Positions 1 through 10,323 of a DNA stretch of 64,000 nucleotides are shown here, in pieces (positions within the stretch are counted from its first letter, which is position 1; each line of letters opens with the position of its first letter). The stretch covers positions 124,001-188,000 of the forward strand of contig NZ_QJJP01000002.1 of assembly GCF_003201565.1 (NCBI RefSeq), written 5' to 3'. The notes beneath the pieces were generated by a model. It saw only the letters and a list, made by a program, of their open reading frames with translations, did no database searches and was not told the origin of the DNA. The stretch is from Nitrosomonas sp. Nm84 (GTDB taxonomy: Bacteria > Pseudomonadota > Gammaproteobacteria > Burkholderiales > Nitrosomonadaceae). The position numbers were made by a program, and so were the translations under genes.

Positions 1-67
1 TGAACACTCATTCGGTTTCCAAGCGTTTTGCAGGACCGCATTGTTTCTAGAGTTGGAATAAACTGTT

Positions 68-1606
68 CTATATGGCCTGTTGCTTGGTAAAGTCTTTGAC
101 GCGGAATCCTAACAACCATAGCGCAGCGAAGTAGCCGGATGCACCTGCAATGATTATCCAGCTTAACCGGCCAATGCGTGTTATTGTAGAATCAGTTAAC
201 CAGGAAGCATCACTGTCTGTCGCAAACCATAGTATCAACCCCATGACCGTCAACGCAATGAGTATTTTCAGAAAGAACATCCTCCATCCTGGTTGCGGTT
301 GATAGATTTCATGACTGCGCAACTTGTAATATAGTAATCCTGCGTTAAGACAAGCGCCTAAACCGATAGCCAATGCTAATCCGGCATGTTTGAGAGGAAT
401 GATAAAGGCGAGATTCATCAGTTGTGTGGCAACCAAGGTGATGACGGCGATTTTTACCGGTGTTTTGATATTCTGGCGTGCATAGAATCCCGGTGCGAGT
501 ACTTTCACCAGAATTAATCCAGGCAATCCTATACTATAGGCAATTAATGCTTCACGTGTCATCCATACATCATGATCAGCGAATGCGCCGTGGTGAAAAA
601 GCGTTGTGATTAAGGGTGTTGCTAATAACGCTAATGCCAGCGCAGCCGGTAATGTCAGTAGTATCGTCATACGCAGACCCCAGTCGAGCAAGCGGGAGTA
701 TTCGTCATGACTGCTGCTGTTGTAATGTCGAGCCAGTGATGGCAGCAAGATGGTACCCAATGCAACACCCAATAGACCAGCCGGGAATTCCATTAAGCGA
801 TCAGCATAATAAAGCCAAGAAACGCTGCCGGTAATCAGCAGCGAGGCAAAAATGGTGTTGATCAGCAGACTGATTTGACCTACGGATACGCCAAAAACTG
901 CCGGGCCCATTAATTTGATTACACGCCAAGCGCCGGTATCCGGATTGCTGAAACGGATACGTGGCAATAACTTGAGGCGTAGCAGAAATGGTACCTGGAA
1001 AGCGAGCTGCAATACACCGCCGATAAAAACTGCCCAAGCCAGTGCCAAAACCGGTGGGTCCAGTAAAGGTGTGAGCCACAGTGCGCAACCGATAAATGAT
1101 AAGTTCAAGAACGCCGGTGTGATTGCAGGAACATTAAATCTGCCATACGTGTTGAGTATGCCTCCCGCCAGCGCCACCAAGGAAATAAATAAAATGTAGG
1201 GGAAGGTAATCTGCAGGAGTTCAACTGTCAGACTGAATTTCTCCGGATCGGCAGAAAATCCCGGTGCGCTGACATAGATGATCAGCGGTGCTGCCACAAT
1301 GCCAACTACAGTGACAATGAACAGCGTGATGCCCAAGAGCATGGTGATATGATCAATCAAACCGCGGGTTTCTTCGGGCGTGCGGGTGTTTTTGTATTCA
1401 GCAAGTATTGGAACAAATGCCTGCGAAAATGCGCCTTCAGCAAATAATCGCCGTAACAGGTTAGGAATGCGGAAAGCAACAAAGAAGGCATCCGTCGCCA
1501 TGCCTGCACCAAAAATCCGGGCGATCATGATGTCGCGTACAAACCCGAGAATACGCGAGATGAAGGTCATGCTGCTGATAGCAGCGAGGGCTTTGAGTAA
1601 ATTCAA
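68..1606 (-). CDS. murJ: Lipid II flippase MurJ (MviN)
   Basis: Predicted inner-membrane flippase of the MOP exporter superfamily that moves lipid II to the periplasmic face for peptidoglycan synthesis. The 512-residue product is the family's normal length and is hydrophobic throughout, consistent with about 14 membrane helices. The N-terminus ([13 protein letters not shown], then SRILGFVRD) is the conserved MurJ opening. That opening starts at a TTG codon (1604-1606) with no clear Shine-Dalgarno sequence; the next in-frame ATG is codon 13 and would remove conserved residues, so TTG is preferred. It is transcribed alone here, with no visible terminator before the window edge. Confidence 0.95.
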   Translation of the reverse strand: MNLLKALAAISSMTFISRILGFVRDIMIARIFGAGMATDAFFVAFRIPNLLRRLFAEGAFSQAFVPILAEYKNTRTPEETRGLIDHITMLLGITLFIVTVVGIVAAPLIIYVSAPGFSADPEKFSLTVELLQITFPYILFISLVALAGGILNTYGRFNVPAITPAFLNLSFIGCALWLTPLLDPPVLALAWAVFIGGVLQLAFQVPFLLRLKLLPRIRFSNPDTGAWRVIKLMGPAVFGVSVGQISLLINTIFASLLITGSVSWLYYADRLMEFPAGLLGVALGTILLPSLARHYNSSSHDEYSRLLDWGLRMTILLTLPAALALALLATPLITTLFHHGAFADHDVWMTREALIAYSIGLPGLILVKVLAPGFYARQNIKTPVKIAVITLVATQLMNLAFIIPLKHAGLALAIGLGACLNAGLLYYKLRSHEIYQPQPGWRMFFLKILIALTVMGLILWFATDSDASWLTDSTITRIGRLSWIIIAGASGYFAALWLLGFRVKDFTKQQAI

Positions 1607-1744
1607 TGGCGTTTAAGTTTCTTGCAAACAATGGGAAGAATTGAAAAATTCTGTGAGATTCATATCAATCTACCCTTGGCTCATTGATCTGTGTTTTTTA
1701 AACCAAAGTTAGATAGAAAAAGTGGTTACAGTTGTTACTTATCG

Positions 1745-2467
1745 TTAGAAAAAACGCCCTAGTTTTTTTAATAAACCTTCTTCAGACCAATTCCATTGTA
1801 AGCAGTATTCTGCACCCAGTTTCGGATCTTTAATATTTGCTTCAATTTTTGTTTGTCCGGTCACAACAGGCGGCAGCAGTGCTTCTTCTTTACCATGATG
1901 TTTGCAGAAGAACCTAGCTGAAGAAATAGTGCGGCCCTCGGGTAATTCAACGACCAGATGCAATTGTCGTGTGTCGTTATCAACAATGTGGGAAAGGATT
2001 CCTTCTGTTTGTGTAAAAGCATCCTGGTACTCATACGATAGAGTCAGGTCACAACCATTAATTACTTTTAATTCAGGTGGAAACTTCATGCAAACTTGGT
2101 AGTCGCCATTGTCTTTTCTTTGCTTAGACAGATCGCCATTGTTAACTCTGAAATTACTAATACTTCCGATGGCGCGAATATTTCTAAAACAATATTCCGA
2201 GTTATCAACGTGACAAGCCGTTGTCATTTGTGTTTGCGTCAATGTTGCTTTATTTCCGGCAGTGTCATGAACAGTCAGTATTTTTCTTAAATCTGCGATG
2301 GTAAATGTAAATTTGTTTTGTTTGATTTGATCATAAACCAGTACCAATCCACAGATAGCGAATATTAACCCAATTACAACATGATCAGTTAGCAATGCCA
2401 CCAAGACACCGAAAACAATAAGCGTTACATTGATGTAGAAAATAAGTTGGTTGGGTTTATCAAACAT
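1745..2467 (-). CDS. Hypothetical membrane protein with two N-terminal helices
   Basis: 240 residues. Two hydrophobic segments lie near residues 8-27 and 30-48, separated by a very short turn, so the N-terminus is a hairpin membrane anchor. The remaining 190 residues are polar and contain several cysteines (ACH, EYCF, GCDL, FFCKHH, EYCLQW), but I recognise no domain. The ATG at 2465-2467 is preceded by a good GAGGAG Shine-Dalgarno sequence. It lies between ssb and murJ with gaps on both sides and is probably monocistronic. Function unknown. Confidence 0.75.
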   Translation of the reverse strand: MFDKPNQLIFYINVTLIVFGVLVALLTDHVVIGLIFAICGLVLVYDQIKQNKFTFTIADLRKILTVHDTAGNKATLTQTQMTTACHVDNSEYCFRNIRAIGSISNFRVNNGDLSKQRKDNGDYQVCMKFPPELKVINGCDLTLSYEYQDAFTQTEGILSHIVDNDTRQLHLVVELPEGRTISSARFFCKHHGKEEALLPPVVTGQTKIEANIKDPKLGAEYCLQWNWSEEGLLKKLGRFF

Positions 2468-2938
2468 CCTAGACTCCTCAATTAGCTGATATATTTTTGT
2501 GTATTATCTAAGCGCTGAGTTTATCAGAGAGAAGCATGCAAAAAAAGCAAGATGGATGGCAGATCAGGGTTAATTCCATAAAAATTTGTGTTTAGTTTAT
2601 TGTACTGGTCAGTATCAACGTTAAATGGCTTCGAGTATGGCACCTATATTTTTCCATATATACGGTGCAGAATGTCGCGCAGATACAATGAAAATAGCAC
2701 GATAATGATTACAGGCCTTTAAAAAATGTTTTCGAGGCAACCCATATGAGGCAAAAACAGGCGAGAAAGCGCAGTTTATGCATATTTTTAGCCTGCTTTT
2801 AACACCGCAGCAGCATACAGCCCGTTAAAGTTTAATTTACTTAAGTCGTTAGAATCAAAATAATTAATAGCGTCGCTATAAAATCATTGGTTAGATTCTT
2901 AAATAAATAAATAAATCAAACTTACCTGGAATAACGTT
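2468..2938. other. Gene-poor gap containing one dispersed repeat copy
   Basis: 471 bases between a minus-strand membrane protein and a doubtful plus-strand small ORF. The AT-rich first half shows no ORF of note. The second half holds a copy of the dispersed repeat (2713-2826) described separately. Nothing else is seen. Confidence 0.6.
2713..2826 (+). repeat. Dispersed MITE-like intergenic repeat, copy A
   Basis: Begins AGGCCTTTAAAAAA and contains the family core AACAGGCGAGAAAGCGCAG, followed by a segment ending CCCGTTAAAG. It aligns with the copies at 29686, 49186 and 60251. The right end is shorter than in the 49186 copy: the TTTTTCAACGG arm is missing, so the inverted ends no longer pair fully. 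Confidence 0.7.
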
Positions 2939-3145
2939 ATGAAAATTCTTGTTAATTTCAAATCCGGATTTAAGCAAACATTCATTGTTCCCAAATGTAT
3001 GCTGGCAGTGGAATTCAGAAATATGGCTAAAACAATTGGTGGCAGTATAGAAAGTATTGAATTTTCATTACCTCCTCGTCGTCAATCAAGCGTCTCTGGA
3101 TCAGAGTCCCGAGAAGGAGTTCTTCAACTTCCTGACAGGCACTAA
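2939..3145 (+). CDS. Possible small protein, 68 residues
   Basis: An ORF starting MKILVNFKSGFKQTFIVP and ending with a serine- and arginine-rich tail. There is no strong Shine-Dalgarno sequence and no recognisable domain. The N-terminal half has a plausible beta-rich composition. It ends 30 bases before the convergent ssb stop codon. It may be a real small gene or a remnant; support is limited to an ATG and an open frame. Confidence 0.3.
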   Translation: MKILVNFKSGFKQTFIVPKCMLAVEFRNMAKTIGGSIESIEFSLPPRRQSSVSGSESREGVLQLPDRH

Positions 3146-3175
3146 CACTCAATCACACTGATTCGTTCCGTTCGC

Positions 3176-3625
3176 TTAGAACGGGATATCATCATCCATA
3201 TCATCAAATCCACTTGCACCCCTGGCTGAAGAAGATCGATTAGGAGCAGAATTGTCTTCTTCATGATCAGGAGATTCAAAACTGCCGCTTCCTGATCGAC
3301 TGCCCAGCATTTTCATATCGCTTGCAATAATATCTGTTGTATAACGCTCCACACCGTTTTTATCCGTCCATTTTCTGGTTTCCAGTCTGCCCTCAATATA
3401 AACAGAGCGGCCTTTCTTTAAGTATTCTCCCGCAATTTCTGCGAGTTTTCGATAAAAAGTCACACGATGCCATTCAGTCTTTTCCTGCTTTTCACCATTC
3501 TTGTCTTTCCAGGTATCTGTCGTCGCCAATGTGATATTGGTTACTGCGTCACCATTTGACATGTAGCGGGTTTCCGGGTCTTTTCCCAAGTTACCAATGA
3601 GTATGACTTTATTGACTGATGCCAT
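3176..3625 (-). CDS. ssb: Single-stranded DNA-binding protein
   Basis: Binds single-stranded DNA during replication, repair and recombination. The first 105 or so residues are the OB fold (opening [18 protein letters not shown], with [20 protein letters not shown] inside). A serine- and glycine-rich linker follows, and the acidic tip DDDIPF at the extreme C-terminus is the docking site for partner proteins. At 149 residues it is a normal length. Its ATG directly abuts the stop codon of the upstream MFS gene (3626-3628), so the two are co-transcribed and probably translationally coupled. Confidence 0.97.
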   Translation of the reverse strand: MASVNKVILIGNLGKDPETRYMSNGDAVTNITLATTDTWKDKNGEKQEKTEWHRVTFYRKLAEIAGEYLKKGRSVYIEGRLETRKWTDKNGVERYTTDIIASDMKMLGSRSGSGSFESPDHEEDNSAPNRSSSARGASGFDDMDDDIPF

Positions 3626-5011
3626 TTATGTTTCCTCCCCAAGCAATTTAATCACTTTTTCTTCATCAAAACCTTTCATGTCAACTTTCAGATAGGCGAC
3701 ACCTTCGTTAGCCAGCACCAAGGCTTCATATACACCTGATATTGCCGCAAGCTGACGTGATAGCTCTCTGGATTTATCCGAATCCATTTCTTGCACATGA
3801 TACATCTTGGAACGCACGGCAGCGGGAGCTTTCATAGTGACCGCAAGTATCAACCATACGATCAGTAAGGATCCGCAAAATGTGTATAACGCGTAGCTTC
3901 CATATACTCCAAATAAATAACCACCCGCTGCCGCTCCTGCAAAAGCGCCCAGAAACTGCGTGCTGCTGTAGACACCAATCGCCGTTCCCTTTGCACCAAC
4001 CGGTGCAATCTTCGAAATCAGGGATGGCAGGCTGGCTTCCAGCAAATTGAATGCCGTGAAAAAAACCAGTAACGCAAAAGCTGTACCCCAAATTGAATCA
4101 AAGTTAATTGCTAACAATATCTGTCCTATCAACAACATAGCGATAGCTGAAATAAATACAAATTTTAACTTTGCTTTTTTCTCGGCGTAAATAATTGCCG
4201 GAATAATTAATACAATCGACAACAACAGAACCGGTAAATAAATCTGCCAGTGATCGTCGGCTGCCATCCCTGCTTGGCGCAAAGTGAGTGGCACAACCAG
4301 CCATAACGCCATCAACGTGGCGTGTAAAGCAAAAATACCGTAATTTAAACGCAACAACTGTGTATCGCGTAATACGCTGCCAAAACTTGCAGGCGATGCT
4401 TCCGTATCTGAATGAAAACGGCTGATTTGCGGATCAGGGATGATTTTCTTGACTACAAGCATTGCTAGCAACGCTAATACGCCTGTCATAGCAAAGATTC
4501 CTGGCACGCCAATCCATTGATTCAAAACTGGAGCGGCAATTAAAGAAATGGCGAAAACAGTGCCAATCGTCATACCGATGGTTGCCATGGCCTTGGTGCG
4601 ATGCTCTTCGCGCGTGAGATCCGCTGCGAGTGCCATCACAGCAGCCGAGATTGCGCCGGCACCTTGAACGATGCGCCCCAATATTACCCAGTAAATATCG
4701 GTTGCGACAGCAGCAATCAGACTACCGATCGCAAACAAAATCAAACCCAAATAAATGACAGGCTTACGTCCGATACGATCAGACAACCAACCGAAAGGAA
4801 TTTGTAAAATGGCTTGTGTCAAGCCATATGCACCTAGGGCAATGCCGACCAGCGTGTAATTGTTTCCACCGGGCAAGTCCTCGGCATAAAAAGCAAATAC
4901 CGGCAAAATGATAAATAATCCAAACATTCGCAAGCCATAAACGCTTGCCAGACCGATGGTCGCGCGCAGTTCCACGGGAGACATTTTTTCAGATGAAGTT
5001 GGTACAGGCAT
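3626..5011 (-). CDS. MFS transporter, YajR-like, with C-terminal YAM-type domain
   Basis: A 461-residue major facilitator with 12 predicted helices. The motif-A loop [16 protein letters not shown] lies between helices 2 and 3. After the last helix, about 70 soluble residues (roughly 392-461) form a predicted beta-alpha-beta unit with the segment [20 protein letters not shown]. This matches in size and position the ferredoxin-like YAM domain of E. coli YajR (454 residues). The substrate is unknown; drug or metabolite efflux is the family role. It is divergent from uvrA and immediately upstream of ssb, an arrangement also known in other proteobacteria. The ATG at 5009-5011 was taken; ATG codon 10 is an alternative. 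Confidence 0.85.
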   Translation of the reverse strand: MPVPTSSEKMSPVELRATIGLASVYGLRMFGLFIILPVFAFYAEDLPGGNNYTLVGIALGAYGLTQAILQIPFGWLSDRIGRKPVIYLGLILFAIGSLIAAVATDIYWVILGRIVQGAGAISAAVMALAADLTREEHRTKAMATIGMTIGTVFAISLIAAPVLNQWIGVPGIFAMTGVLALLAMLVVKKIIPDPQISRFHSDTEASPASFGSVLRDTQLLRLNYGIFALHATLMALWLVVPLTLRQAGMAADDHWQIYLPVLLLSIVLIIPAIIYAEKKAKLKFVFISAIAMLLIGQILLAINFDSIWGTAFALLVFFTAFNLLEASLPSLISKIAPVGAKGTAIGVYSSTQFLGAFAGAAAGGYLFGVYGSYALYTFCGSLLIVWLILAVTMKAPAAVRSKMYHVQEMDSDKSRELSRQLAAISGVYEALVLANEGVAYLKVDMKGFDEEKVIKLLGEET

Positions 5012-5077
5012 GAATCAGGTTGTGATATTTCCAGAAAGTTGGGTATATTAGCAGGTTGACTCATACATAGATAGTTC

Positions 5078-7897
5078 ATGGAATCCATAAAAATACGCGG
5101 GGCGCGCACCCACAATCTGAAAAACATCCAGCTCGATCTGCCGCGTAACAAGCTCGTTGTCATTACCGGGCTATCAGGATCGGGCAAATCCTCACTGGCA
5201 TTTGATACACTCTATGCGGAAGGTCAGCGTCGCTATGTGGAATCACTTTCAGCTTATGCGAGACAGTTTCTTCAACTCATGGAAAAACCCGATGTGGATC
5301 TGATTGAAGGGCTTTCACCTGCAATTGCCATCGAACAAAAAGCAACCTCGCATAACCCGCGTTCGACTGTGGGCACGGTGACTGAAATTCATGATTATCT
5401 GCGTTTGCTATTTGCCCGGGTTGGTGATCCGCACTGCCCCGAACACAATATTATCCTGACCGCACAAAGCGTTTCGCAAATGGTCGATCATGTGCTGCAA
5501 CTTCCACTCGACACGCGATTGATGATTCTTTCACCGTTGATCGTGGAACGCAAAGGCGAGCAGGTTGAGTTATTTGATGAACTACGCGCGCAAGGTTTTA
5601 TCCGCTTGCGCATTGATGGGGAAGTGTATGAAATTGATGCAATGCCCAAGTTGCAGAAAACCAAGAAACATACGATTGAGGTTGTCATTGATCGCTTGAA
5701 GGTTGCTCCAGATGCCAAGCAACGGCTTGCCGAATCATTCGAGGTAGCATTGCGCCATTCCGATGGACGTGCGCTAGCAGTTGAAATGGATACTGGCCAG
5801 GAACACCTTTTTTCCGCCAAATTCAGTTGTCCCATATGTAGTTATTCGTTGTCCGAACTAGAACCCAGATTATTTTCATTCAATAATCCATTGGGTGCCT
5901 GCCAAAAGTGTGATGGCTTGGGACAAATTACCTTTTTCGATCCAGCGCGAGTAGTCGCTTTTCCACATCTGTCACTGGCCGCAGGAGCGGTAAAAAATTG
6001 GGATAGACGCAATCAATTTTACTTCCAATTATTAACAAGCCTTTCTAAACATTATGATTTTGACTTGGAAACGTCATTTGAGAATCTGGATGACTCTATT
6101 CAGAACATCGTTCTGCATGGTTCTGGCAAAGAAAAAATACATTTTTCCTATTTAACGGAAGGGGGGAAAAAGCACCAGGAGACACATGCTTTTGAAGGAA
6201 TCATTCCCAATCTGACAAGACGTTATAAGGAAACAGAGTCACAGACTGTACGTGAAGAGTTGGCAAAATATCTCAATGCACAAACCTGCCCGGAATGCCA
6301 GGGTACGCGTTTATGCCAGGCTGCGCGTCATGTGCATGTTGCCGGACGGGCGATTTTTGAAATTAGCGCATTCCCATTGAAAACGGCCAAACTATTTTTT
6401 GACCAAATCGAATTATCTGGCCATAAGCAATCGATTGCCGAGCGGATTATCAAGGAAATTTCCAGTCGTTTGCAATTTCTCAACAATGTCGGATTGGATT
6501 ACTTATCGCTGGACCGTTCGGCGGATACGCTGTCTGGCGGTGAATCCCAACGTATCCGCCTTGCCAGTCAAATCGGTTCAGGCTTGACCGGTGTCATGTA
6601 CGTTCTGGATGAACCTTCCATTGGCTTGCATCAACGTGATAATGGTCGCCTGCTGGATACGCTTAAAAATCTGCGCGATCTCGGCAATAGCGTCATTGTG
6701 GTCGAACATGATCAAGATGCCATACAAATTGCGGATTATGTGGTGGATATGGGACCTGGCGCTGGAGAGCACGGTGGTTTTGTTGTTGCTCAAGGTGATC
6801 CGCACGCTATTCAGGGAAATAACGATTCTCTGACCGGCAAATATTTATCGGGGAAATTATCGATCAAAATACCGGAGCAACGTCATGAGCCTATAAAAGA
6901 TCGCATACTGCGAATTGATGGTGCGTCCGGTAATAATCTCAAAAACGTTACGCTGAACCTCCCGGTGGGTTTATTTGTGTGCGTAACAGGCGTTTCTGGA
7001 TCCGGCAAGTCGACGCTCATCAATGAAACACTGCATCGCGCAGTAGCTCGACACCTTTATGCTAGCAATGCCGAACCCGCACCCTATCAACACATTGAAG
7101 GTCTGGCTTTTTTCGATAAAGTCATCAATATGGACCAAAGTCCTATCGGACGCACACCGCGTTCCAATCCTGCAACTTACACCGGGCTATTTACACCCAT
7201 TCGGGAATTATTTGCCGGTGTACCGCAAGCGCGCGAACGCGGTTATGCGCCTGGTCGGTTTTCCTTCAATGTCAAAGGCGGGCGATGCGAAGCGTGTCAG
7301 GGCGATGGCGTGATTAAGGTGGAAATGCATTTTCTACCGGATATCTATGTTACCTGCGATGTATGCCATGGCCGGCGTTATAATCGTGAAACTCTGGAGA
7401 TTCAATATAAAGGCAAGAATATCAATGAAGTGCTGCAGATGACTGTGGAAAATGCACTTGAATTCTTCAGTGCAGTACCGGCCGTTGCACGTAAATTGCA
7501 AACACTTTTGGAAGTAGGGCTTGGCTATATTACGTTGGGACAATCTGCTACGACGCTTTCCGGCGGTGAAGCGCAGCGGGTAAAGTTATCGCTGGAGCTT
7601 TCCAAGCGTGACACGGGGCGCACGCTGTATATTCTGGATGAACCCACCACGGGTCTGCATTTTCAGGATATTGATCTACTGCTGAAAGTGTTACACAGAC
7701 TGCGGGATCATGGTAATACCGTGGTAGTGATTGAGCATAATCTGGATGTCATCAAAACTGCCGATTGGATTATTGATTTGGGACCGGAAGGCGGCGACGG
7801 CGGCGGTTGTATCATCGCAGAAGGCGCGCCTGAAACGATCGCAGATAATAACAACAGTTTCACCGGTTATTATCTGCGGCCCATGCTCACAAAATGA
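5078..7897 (+). CDS. uvrA: Excinuclease ABC subunit A
   Basis: Damage-recognition ATPase of nucleotide excision repair; it loads UvrB onto lesions. The 939-residue protein has two ABC modules. Walker A motifs are GLSGSGKSS (residue 31) and GVSGSGKST (about 637). Signature motifs are LSGGESQR (about 485) and LSGGEAQR (about 826). Zinc-binding cysteine pairs occur in both halves (CPIC with CQKC, and CEAC with CDVC). The length matches E. coli UvrA (940). It is divergent from the MFS-ssb pair with a 66-base gap in which I see no convincing LexA box. The stop overlaps the next gene's start (ATGA). Confidence 0.98.
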   Translation: MESIKIRGARTHNLKNIQLDLPRNKLVVITGLSGSGKSSLAFDTLYAEGQRRYVESLSAYARQFLQLMEKPDVDLIEGLSPAIAIEQKATSHNPRSTVGTVTEIHDYLRLLFARVGDPHCPEHNIILTAQSVSQMVDHVLQLPLDTRLMILSPLIVERKGEQVELFDELRAQGFIRLRIDGEVYEIDAMPKLQKTKKHTIEVVIDRLKVAPDAKQRLAESFEVALRHSDGRALAVEMDTGQEHLFSAKFSCPICSYSLSELEPRLFSFNNPLGACQKCDGLGQITFFDPARVVAFPHLSLAAGAVKNWDRRNQFYFQLLTSLSKHYDFDLETSFENLDDSIQNIVLHGSGKEKIHFSYLTEGGKKHQETHAFEGIIPNLTRRYKETESQTVREELAKYLNAQTCPECQGTRLCQAARHVHVAGRAIFEISAFPLKTAKLFFDQIELSGHKQSIAERIIKEISSRLQFLNNVGLDYLSLDRSADTLSGGESQRIRLASQIGSGLTGVMYVLDEPSIGLHQRDNGRLLDTLKNLRDLGNSVIVVEHDQDAIQIADYVVDMGPGAGEHGGFVVAQGDPHAIQGNNDSLTGKYLSGKLSIKIPEQRHEPIKDRILRIDGASGNNLKNVTLNLPVGLFVCVTGVSGSGKSTLINETLHRAVARHLYASNAEPAPYQHIEGLAFFDKVINMDQSPIGRTPRSNPATYTGLFTPIRELFAGVPQARERGYAPGRFSFNVKGGRCEACQGDGVIKVEMHFLPDIYVTCDVCHGRRYNRETLEIQYKGKNINEVLQMTVENALEFFSAVPAVARKLQTLLEVGLGYITLGQSATTLSGGEAQRVKLSLELSKRDTGRTLYILDEPTTGLHFQDIDLLLKVLHRLRDHGNTVVVIEHNLDVIKTADWIIDLGPEGGDGGGCIIAEGAPETIADNNNSFTGYYLRPMLTK

Positions 7898-9165
7898 ATC
7901 CACGCAACTGTTTGCTGGAAAGTTTCTCAGTTGCAGTTAAAGCAGCAGATCCACTGCATATCGTACCGCAACATCTGCCCGATCCTCCGAGAGGCCGCAC
8001 GTTCGTTGTCGGTGCTGGCAAAGCATCTGCAGCTATGGCGCTGGCGATTGAGAATTCCTGGCCTGCCAATGCGCAGCTGAATGGCTTCGTTGTCACTCGC
8101 TATGGGCATGCGCTCCCTACGCATAAAATTAGAATAATCGAAGCCGGACACCCCATTCCTGACGAGAATGGAGAACAAGCATCGAGAGAAATTTTAGCTG
8201 CCGTCAAAGCGTTAGGACCTGAAGATTTATTGCTGTGCGTGTTCAGTGGCGGAGGGTCCAGCTTGCTTTCCCTGCCAATCGATGGTGTTTCATTACGGGA
8301 ACTTAAAGAAGTTACACGGCAACTGTTACGGTGTGGTGCCAGTATTCAGGAAATCAACACCGTCCGCAAACACTTATCGGCTATCCAGGGAGGTAGACTG
8401 GCTGCAGCTTGCAAGGCTCCCATAATGGCGTTAATTATTTCCGATGTGACCGGAGATGCAGCAACCCATATTGCCTCTGGACCTTGTGCGCCCGATCCGA
8501 CCAGCTTTTCTGATGCGCTGACCGTACTTGATCGCTACCATTTGGATGTGACGCCAGCAGTCAGGCAGGTTTTATTGACAGGAGTGGAACGCGCGGTCGA
8601 TGAAACACCCAAACCCGGCGCTTCCGTCTTTACCCGTGTTGAAAACAGAATTATTGCCAATGCTCATCAATCACTGATGGCAGCGGCGGACTATTTCCAG
8701 AGTCTCAACATTGCCACCTTGATACTCGGCGACACAGTAACCGGGGAATCCCGGGAAATTGCCAAAGGCTATGCAGCGCTTGCCAAAGAAATCCGCTTAC
8801 ACCCGCAATTGTTAAGGGCACCCATTGTGTTGTTATCGGGTGGTGAAACGACAGTCACTATCCGGGGCAATGGACGTGGAGGTCGTAATTCAGAGTTTTT
8901 ATTGTCACTGCTGATTGAGCTTGACGGTCTGGAGAAGATTTATGCGCTTGCATGTGATACCGATGGGATAGACGGCACAGAGAATAGTGCCGGAGCACTT
9001 TTGACACCCGATTCATTCATTCGTGCCAAGGCGCTTGGATTGAATGCTGCCGCATTTTTAACCAACAATGATGCTTATACATTTTTCCGGCACTTGAATG
9101 ATCTAGTGGTGACTGGACCGACCTATACCAATGTCAATGATTATCGCGCTATTCTTATTCTTTAA
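7894..9165 (+). CDS. Glycerate kinase, GckA/TtuD (MOFRL) type
   Basis: Predicted glycerate 2-kinase, phosphorylating D-glycerate to 2-phosphoglycerate, for example in glycolate salvage or the serine pathway. The 423 residues show the family hallmarks: a glycine-rich segment [28 protein letters not shown], the segment [15 protein letters not shown], and the C-terminal MOFRL domain ([19 protein letters not shown]). The ATG overlaps the uvrA stop by four bases, so translation is probably coupled, although no functional link to repair is evident. In an autotroph, removal of photorespiratory 2-phosphoglycolate products is a reasonable role; that is inference. Confidence 0.92.
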   Translation: MNPRNCLLESFSVAVKAADPLHIVPQHLPDPPRGRTFVVGAGKASAAMALAIENSWPANAQLNGFVVTRYGHALPTHKIRIIEAGHPIPDENGEQASREILAAVKALGPEDLLLCVFSGGGSSLLSLPIDGVSLRELKEVTRQLLRCGASIQEINTVRKHLSAIQGGRLAAACKAPIMALIISDVTGDAATHIASGPCAPDPTSFSDALTVLDRYHLDVTPAVRQVLLTGVERAVDETPKPGASVFTRVENRIIANAHQSLMAAADYFQSLNIATLILGDTVTGESREIAKGYAALAKEIRLHPQLLRAPIVLLSGGETTVTIRGNGRGGRNSEFLLSLLIELDGLEKIYALACDTDGIDGTENSAGALLTPDSFIRAKALGLNAAAFLTNNDAYTFFRHLNDLVVTGPTYTNVNDYRAILIL

Positions 9166-9721
9166 TCGAACACGCGCAATCAACGAAATCGGTTCGCGGA
9201 TTCCGATCAATTTGTATGGATGATAAAATCAATCCCTGGTGAAACCATTTTTTGATGACATACTCATAAAACTCCTGATTTCTCGGTGTTTGATAAGCCA
9301 GAGCCAGTGCTTTGCCACGCTCTGTAAGCACAACATGCCCTAAATCCAGAGAATTGTTTGCATCATTCTGAAAGCCTATTTTTGTCGGCTTACCGCAATA
9401 AAATAGCCGTGTATGCTTACCAAATCCTTTCTTAACAAAACCATTGGTATCGAAAATAATTAAACCAATTGCGTCAAGACGTTTTAATGTTGCTGATGTA
9501 ATCCCTTCTTTTGTATACACCACATTTGTCACGTCAAAGATCAGTGGCAGCGGATCGCCTTGAATCCATAAGAATTGACACAAGGTATCAAAAAGTTGCC
9601 GGTCATTTTGGTTCAAGTCCGACGTAAAATTTATGTTACCGCTCGGCAAGCTACTTTCCGCGCGGAATGCTCTGGGCGTAATGAATTGTACAAATATTGC
9701 CAATAAATTACTTATTTTCAT
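9155..9721 (-). CDS. Hypothetical protein, DUF2806-like C-terminal region
   Basis: 188 residues from the ATG at 9719-9721, seven bases after the preceding gene's stop codon. The frame is open back to 9811, but that would overlap the upstream gene by about 80 bases. Segments such as SDLNQNDRQLFDTLCQFLW and ATLKRLDAIGLIIFDTNGF, together with LTERGKALA, resemble the C-terminal winged-helix-like half of DUF2806 proteins, normally fused to a longer N-terminus that is missing here. Function unknown. It converges with glycerate kinase, the last 11 bases overlapping. It probably forms a two-gene unit with the membrane protein upstream. Confidence 0.7.
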   Translation of the reverse strand: MKISNLLAIFVQFITPRAFRAESSLPSGNINFTSDLNQNDRQLFDTLCQFLWIQGDPLPLIFDVTNVVYTKEGITSATLKRLDAIGLIIFDTNGFVKKGFGKHTRLFYCGKPTKIGFQNDANNSLDLGHVVLTERGKALALAYQTPRNQEFYEYVIKKWFHQGLILSSIQIDRNPRTDFVDCACSIKE

Positions 9722-9728
9722 ACCTGAA

Positions 9729-10175
9729 CTAATTCCCGGATTTTTCTTCCACTTTCTCAAGTGTCTTTTCGGTAGGTTGGGATTCTGTTGCGGGTGCATC
9801 TCTCTGAGCATCTTCTTTAACCGTTTCTACTGGTGCATCGGCTTTATCTTTGTGTTTCGGCGTATCTTTTACTTTGCGAGATTTAATCTCTTTATTGATT
9901 TCAGCAAGAAATGCAATATTATCCTTCCGCTGTTTTTCACTTTTATACCAAGATGCACATGTGACTGTACCCATAATTATTAATAGGACATTCATGACAT
10001 CAATGCCATCAAGAAAGAAAAATGCTACGCCGGTTGAAATGGCAAATGCTCCTAAGAATGCTGTGAACAACCATAATTTCGAGCCGGATCCTGTATTATT
10101 ATTTCGGCTACTCCATGTTTCCAGGCTGTCACGCGTCGTAATCAGTTCTTCATCTGTCCATTTTTTCATACTCAT
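9729..10175 (-). CDS. Hypothetical two-helix membrane protein with charged tail
   Basis: 148 residues. It opens with MSMKKWTDEELITTRDSLE, then two hydrophobic helices around residues 33-55 and 60-75. The tail is long, lysine- and glutamate-rich and of low complexity (KDTPKHKDKADAPVETV and onwards). The start at 10173-10175 can begin at the first or the third codon. No domain is recognised. Its stop lies seven bases before the start of the DUF2806-like gene, so the two are likely one operon. Confidence 0.7.
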   Translation of the reverse strand: MSMKKWTDEELITTRDSLETWSSRNNNTGSGSKLWLFTAFLGAFAISTGVAFFFLDGIDVMNVLLIIMGTVTCASWYKSEKQRKDNIAFLAEINKEIKSRKVKDTPKHKDKADAPVETVKEDAQRDAPATESQPTEKTLEKVEEKSGN

Positions 10176-10278
10176 AATTACATAATCTCCGCTAAAAGTT
10201 TTTCAATAATTTCCTGAAGTATAAATTTACAGCAGGAAAAAGACTAATCGGATTTACTATATTTCTTTCTAAAAATAA

Positions 10279-10306
10279 AAAAGGCACCTACTGGTGCCTT
10301 TTTTAT
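10279..10306 (-). terminator. Rho-independent terminator of the porin gene
   Basis: Perfect six-base-pair stem GGCACC-TACT-GGTGCC (10283-10298) flanked by A-rich and T-rich tracts. It lies 18 bases past the porin stop on the minus strand, where the stem is followed by a T run. The symmetry also lets it work in the opposite direction. Confidence 0.9.
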
Positions 10307-10323
10307 TAAGTCAACTTTGCTGA

